A DNA stretch of 63,183 bases from Lachnospiraceae bacterium (GTDB lineage: Bacteria > Bacillota > Clostridia > Lachnospirales > Lachnospiraceae). Location of the stretch: positions 1 through 63,183 of the forward strand of contig JAIKYU010000008.1 of the NCBI GenBank assembly GCA_024682835.1, written 5' to 3'. Below are positions 62,251 through 63,183 of the stretch, piece by piece (the stretch's first letter is position 1; each line of letters begins with the position of its first letter). The notes under the pieces were generated by a model. It saw only the letters and a program-made list of their open reading frames with translations, was not told the origin of the DNA and did no database searches. The translations under genes and the position numbers were made by a program.

Positions 62251-63183
62251 ATGGTTACGCTGAATGGAAATTATCTGAAGCTTCCGGGGAGTTATCTGTT
62301 TTCGACGATCGCAAAAAAGGTTTCTGCCTACCAGGCGGCCCATCCGGAGGCGGATATCATCCGTCTGGGGATCGGAGATGTGACGAGACCGCTGCCGGCA
62401 GCGGTGATTGAGGCGCTGCACCGGGCGGTGGACGAGCAGGCGGAGGCGTCCACCTTTCGCGGGTATGCACCGGATCTGGGCTATGCGTTTCTTCGGGAAG
62501 CCATGGCGGAGCATGATTTCAGGGCGCGCGGATGTGACATCGCGCCGGACGAGATCTTTGTTTCGGACGGAGCAAAGAGCGATTCGGCCAATATCCAGGA
62601 GATCTTCGGGGCAAACTGCCGGATTGCCGTGTGCGATCCGGTCTATCCGGTCTATGTTGACACCAATGTGATGGCCGGAAGGGCAGGGAATTACGATGCG
62701 TCGCGCGAAATCTTTGACCGCGTGATCTACATGCCCTGCACCGCGGAAAACGGATTTGTTCCGGAGCTTCCGGAGGAGACCCCGGATCTGATCTACCTGT
62801 GTTATCCGAACAATCCGACGGGCGGGGCGATCACGAAAGAGGCGCTTCAGCGATTTGTTGATTATGCCAATGCCAACGGCACGGTCATCATCTACGACGC
62901 GGCATATGAAGCGTATATCCGCGATGACGGACAGGAAGGAAAAGGAGATATTCCCCATTCGATCTATGAATGCTCCGGGGCAAGAACCTGCGCGATCGAG
63001 CTCCGCTCGTTTTCAAAGAACGCCGGTTTTACCGGGCTGCGCCTGGGAGCGACGGTCATCCCCCATGATTTGAAAGCCCGGTCGGATGCGGCGGACGGAC
63101 GCGAGGCGGAGATTCACAGTCTGTGGGCGAGGCGTCACGGAACCAAGTACAACGGAGCGCCCTATATCGTGCAGCGCGCCGGA
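62251..63183 (+). CDS. dapL: LL-diaminopimelate aminotransferase, 3' end beyond the window
   Basis: DapL makes LL-diaminopimelate directly from tetrahydrodipicolinate and glutamate, bypassing succinylated or acetylated intermediates. The 311 codons present are open to the last base. Visible features are [22 protein letters not shown], the substrate segment [18 protein letters not shown] and the PLP lysine in [14 protein letters not shown]. The ATG follows GGGGGAGGGAA. Roughly 80-100 residues should be missing compared with the usual length. Confidence 0.95.
   Translation, partial: MVTLNGNYLKLPGSYLFSTIAKKVSAYQAAHPEADIIRLGIGDVTRPLPAAVIEALHRAVDEQAEASTFRGYAPDLGYAFLREAMAEHDFRARGCDIAPDEIFVSDGAKSDSANIQEIFGANCRIAVCDPVYPVYVDTNVMAGRAGNYDASREIFDRVIYMPCTAENGFVPELPEETPDLIYLCYPNNPTGGAITKEALQRFVDYANANGTVIIYDAAYEAYIRDDGQEGKGDIPHSIYECSGARTCAIELRSFSKNAGFTGLRLGATVIPHDLKARSDAADGREAEIHSLWARRHGTKYNGAPYIVQRAG

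Overview
The window looks like a chromosomal segment of a Gram-positive anaerobe of the class Clostridia, most likely near Lachnospiraceae. The grounds are gene content: lysine synthesis through DapL and DapF, an Opp peptide transporter, an HD-GYP protein, a BspA-type leucine-rich-repeat protein, strong GGAGG ribosome sites and moderately high G+C. This placement is inferred from familiarity with the families; no search was run. No rRNA, tRNA, CRISPR array or complete insertion sequence was seen.

Layout. 1-5.8 kb: a membrane sensor fragment broken by a perfect 108-bp inverted repeat at the window edge, a hybrid histidine kinase, a membrane-anchored carboxylesterase and a stand-alone GMP synthase ATP-pyrophosphatase subunit. 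5.8-8.1 kb: an A/T-richer accessory island with a cloverleaf-like palindromic element, the frameshifted tail of a type I restriction specificity gene, a RhuM-family gene and a P-loop gene. 8.1-15.5 kb: a metallo-beta-lactamase/LRR fusion, an M4 peptidase lipoprotein, CstA and a MATE exporter. 15.8-22.4 kb: one 2209-residue cytoplasmic protein of unknown function. 22.4-30.2 kb: trpE, trpG and oppDFABC. 30.2-38 kb: a second hybrid kinase split by a one-base frameshift, a GH13 glycosidase, a HAAS/DUF4097 pair and an HD-GYP protein. 38-43.2 kb: two paralogues related to parts of the 2209-residue protein, flanking a secreted NlpC/P60 peptidase.

43.4-50.7 kb is the most striking region: one apparent operon, with a consensus promoter overlapped by a palindrome at its start and an intrinsic terminator at its end. 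It encodes an O-acetylhomoserine sulfhydrylase, a ThiS-like carrier ending in GGGRA, a MoeB-type activating enzyme, a JAMM peptidase, a TusA protein, a CysO-like/MoeB/rhodanese triple fusion, a family 2A encapsulin shell and a cysteine desulfurase with a long disordered N-terminus of the kind known as encapsulin cargo. The reading offered here is that sulfur is released from cysteine inside a protein shell, passed through TusA or rhodanese to thiocarboxylated ubiquitin-like carriers, and used to make homocysteine or cysteine, with the JAMM enzyme trimming the carriers or releasing product.

50.7-63.2 kb is mostly housekeeping: an XRE regulator and MATE pair, secA, prfB without the usual programmed frameshift, a lipoprotein, a glycosyltransferase, hisC, a COG2426 membrane protein, a methyltransferase, and divergent dapF and dapL, the latter cut by the window end.

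The second theme worth following is the unnamed helical family at 15771, 38088 and 41808, which shares a signature I do not recognise from any named family.
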